Positions 6,774-8,421 of a DNA stretch of 8,421 nt are shown here, in pieces. Source of the DNA: Bacteroidota bacterium (GTDB taxonomy: Bacteria; Bacteroidota; Ignavibacteria; SZUA-365); assembly GCA_018224345.1 (NCBI GenBank), contig JAGTUW010000257.1, positions 1 to 8,421 on the forward strand. Direction: 5' to 3'. The translations under genes and the position numbers were made by a program. The notes under the pieces are model-generated. The model did not search any database. It was not told the DNA's origin and saw only the letters and a program-made list of their open reading frames with translations. Every line of letters begins with the position of its first letter. The first letter of the stretch is position 1.

Positions 6774-8194
6774 ATGCAGCATTTGAACAGACAGTGCTTG
6801 CCTACCTCGACGGTCTGCTTGACCGGCGCGCAGAGCGTGCATTCCTCAGGGAAGTCAGCCGCGATCCGGAAAAACAGGCTGTACTCGAACAGTATCGCAC
6901 GCTGAACAGCACTCTTCAGAACCGATCGGAACCGGTGGCCGTACCGTTGAAGACACAGCAGGCACTCGCCGAACGCATACCTGTCCTCCAGGAGGTCGTT
7001 CCGAAGGTGGCGCCGACAGTGGCGGCCGGAGGCGGTGCCGGGGGCAGCGGTGCTGCGTCATTTTTCTCACGGAAAATCGTCACTCTGCTCGTCGGCGGAG
7101 GAATCATGGTCGGCACGCTTACTGCCGTGTTTGTCACAGATCCCTTCTCTCCGGAGAATGACACCGCCCATCATACCGGGCTGTCGGCAGATTCGCAGAC
7201 AGATGCCCTGCAGAATTCACCCGCGCAGTCCGCTGCAGCTGCCTCCGGATCGGCGATGTCCGCACAGGATGCTGCGCCGGTATCCTCCGCGAATGCGACA
7301 CGGACGCAATCCGCTGACGACGTTTCCGTCCTTCCCACCGGAAGGGCTCGAGCAGAAAGACCTGCGCGGAAAACGGAAGTACGCAGCGCAGCAGTTACTG
7401 CCACTGATGCCGACAGCGCTCCGAGTATCGCCGCGGCAGCGCAGCCGCCGGCTTCCGTGTCATCCTCCGAATCGACACGGGAAAGGATCATCGGCTCCGT
7501 GCACGCTCTTCCGCTGCGCGAAATCCCGCTTTCGCAGGGTAGCCCCGTTGACGGGCACCGCTTCCCCGACCATCATCCATTCCTTGGCTTCCGTGATATT
7601 CTCGACGGTCGTCTCTATGCCTATATCGAGTCGGGAGCCGCTCAGCAGCAGATGCGAGGAAGCGGCAACCTCTCGAAAGATGTTCTTCGCGGTGTATACC
7701 TTGCCGGCCTGCGTTATGACTTCTCCAGGCATTTCGCCGGGGGTATCGAGGTCGGACAGTCAATCTTCGCGCGTGAAGGACTGGCAGCGACACGGGAACA
7801 ACTCCCACAGACCAACGGCTCGGAAATCTTCATCATTGACCGCAGCCTGCAGGACGAAGTTCAGCCCTGGTTGCGACTGCACGGATTGTTCACCTTCAAT
7901 CCCGGTGACAGGCTGCAATTCCAGGCGGATGCCGGCAGCGGTCTCCTGCTCGGCAGCAGCCGTGAATTCATCTATTCGCTCGGACTTTCCACCGTCTATC
8001 CACTGACCTACGGACTGCATGCCCGTGCCGGTATCCACTACAGCGGCGCCTGGCTGAACGGCTCGGATGCGCAGCCCGAGATTACTCCCTCGTCGAGCGG
8101 TGTGATCGGCATCATCAGGCGTGCAAACGAAACGGGCACAGTATACACTTCCACTTTCGAATTCCGTATCGGTTTCGGAGTACTGCTATGGTGA
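6770..8194 (+). CDS. Anti-sigma-like membrane protein with C-terminal beta-barrel-like domain
   Basis: The product is 474 residues. Residues 1-50 ('LAYLDGLLDRRAERAF...DPEKQAVLEQYR') follow the helical pattern of zf-HC2/ZAS anti-sigma domains but lack the zinc-binding His-x3-Cys-x2-Cys; I see no Cys in the whole protein. A Gly/Ala hinge (84-97) leads to one transmembrane helix at ~103-123, with Arg-Lys before it, placing the N-terminus in the cytoplasm. Residues ~130-237 are low-complexity Ala/Ser/Thr/Asp, a likely disordered periplasmic linker. From ~270 to 474 the sequence has alternating beta-strand patterns ('YAYIESGA', 'GVYLAGLRYDFSRHFAGGIEVG', 'LQFQADAGSGLLLG', 'LHARAGIHYSG', 'FEFRIGFGVLLW') and ends in Trp, as outer-membrane barrels often do. 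By position it probably binds and inhibits the ECF sigma factor, with the C-terminal domain sensing the envelope. Whether that domain inserts in the outer membrane or is a soluble periplasmic fold is unknown. Confidence 0.85.
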   Translation: MNAAFEQTVLAYLDGLLDRRAERAFLREVSRDPEKQAVLEQYRTLNSTLQNRSEPVAVPLKTQQALAERIPVLQEVVPKVAPTVAAGGGAGGSGAASFFSRKIVTLLVGGGIMVGTLTAVFVTDPFSPENDTAHHTGLSADSQTDALQNSPAQSAAAASGSAMSAQDAAPVSSANATRTQSADDVSVLPTGRARAERPARKTEVRSAAVTATDADSAPSIAAAAQPPASVSSSESTRERIIGSVHALPLREIPLSQGSPVDGHRFPDHHPFLGFRDILDGRLYAYIESGAAQQQMRGSGNLSKDVLRGVYLAGLRYDFSRHFAGGIEVGQSIFAREGLAATREQLPQTNGSEIFIIDRSLQDEVQPWLRLHGLFTFNPGDRLQFQADAGSGLLLGSSREFIYSLGLSTVYPLTYGLHARAGIHYSGAWLNGSDAQPEITPSSSGVIGIIRRANETGTVYTSTFEFRIGFGVLLW

Positions 8195-8421
8195 ACACTG
8201 CACACATATCGCATCCCAGCAATGCCATTGACTGGTTGCCGGCAATTCTTCTCCTTTTCCTGGGCGTTTCTGTGGCAGCATGCAGCGACAGCGTCGGGCC
8301 GGCGCCGGTCGATGATTTCATATCCGCGGAATACATATGGTTCTCAGCGCAGAGCCCGGCACTTGAATACCTGCGTGAAGAACAGGGAAGCGTTGAGCAG
8401 CATATCCTGCGCTTTTCAAGC
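8188..8421 (+). CDS. Putative lipoprotein, N-terminal part (3' truncated)
   Basis: The frame starts at ATG 8188, overlaps the previous stop by 7 nt (8188-8194), and runs open off the right edge; 78 residues are visible. GGAG (8177-8180) lies 7 nt upstream; GTG 8191 is an alternative start. Residues 16-31 are hydrophobic, and 'SVAAC' places a lipobox Cys at residue 32, followed by SDS, so the mature protein is probably lipidated. The n-region has no Lys or Arg, only His residues 6 and 9, which is unusual for a signal peptide. The first ~45 mature residues match no family I recognise. Overlap with the anti-sigma-like gene places it in the same operon, perhaps as a partner of the envelope sensor or as part of its output. 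Confidence 0.85.
   Translation, partial: MVNTAHISHPSNAIDWLPAILLLFLGVSVAACSDSVGPAPVDDFISAEYIWFSAQSPALEYLREEQGSVEQHILRFSS

Noticed and set aside
7035..8006. A 323-codon + strand frame inside the anti-sigma-like gene
   Set aside because: Rich in Pro, Ser, Arg and Cys with no recognisable domain, and no ribosome-binding site; it is an out-of-frame shadow of the Ala/Ser-rich linker and barrel-like region.

Overview
The window most likely comes from a member of the Bacteroidota/Chlorobiota (FCB) group, with an Ignavibacteria- or Kapabacteria-like lineage as the best guess. The evidence is two secreted proteins ending in type IX secretion (T9SS) type A-like C-terminal domains, Asp-box (BNR) repeat proteins, choice-of-anchor D-like (ASH-type) domains, and mid-range GC. 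Clear Shine-Dalgarno sites before several genes fit Chlorobi/Ignavibacteria better than Bacteroidia or Flavobacteriia. I do not recognise the species. All convincing genes lie on the + strand.

Layout. (1) Positions 2-544 hold the 3' end of an Asp-box repeat protein that runs off the left edge. (2) Positions 545-1282 hold no intact gene, but they contain a spaced direct repeat and what looks like a decayed winged-helix (AbiEi-type antitoxin-like) fragment. (3) Positions 1283-3007 encode a secreted six-Asp-box protein with a fibronectin-III-like module and a T9SS sorting domain. (4) Positions 3008-3363 are intergenic. They carry a strong UUCG-tetraloop terminator and a possible 10-codon leader ORF just before the next gene. 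(5) Positions 3364-6021 encode an 885-residue secreted protein with four ~100-residue internal repeats, ASH-like domains and a FlgD/T9SS-like C-terminus, followed by a textbook terminator at 6034-6070. (6) From 6192 to the right edge there is a tightly packed, overlapping operon: an ECF sigma factor, an unusual membrane protein, and a lipoprotein cut by the window end.

How they work together. The left two thirds encode exported, probably surface-anchored or released proteins carried by T9SS. The right third looks like an envelope-sensing module. The sigma factor's stop overlaps the next start (ATGA). The second protein combines an anti-sigma-like, cysteine-free cytoplasmic N-domain, one transmembrane helix, a ~110-residue Ala/Ser-rich periplasmic linker and a C-terminal beta-strand-rich domain ending in an aromatic residue like an outer-membrane barrel. 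Its stop overlaps the lipoprotein start by 7 nt. The anti-sigma/barrel-like fusion is the most unusual thing in the window. No tRNA, rRNA, CRISPR array or intact mobile element was seen.
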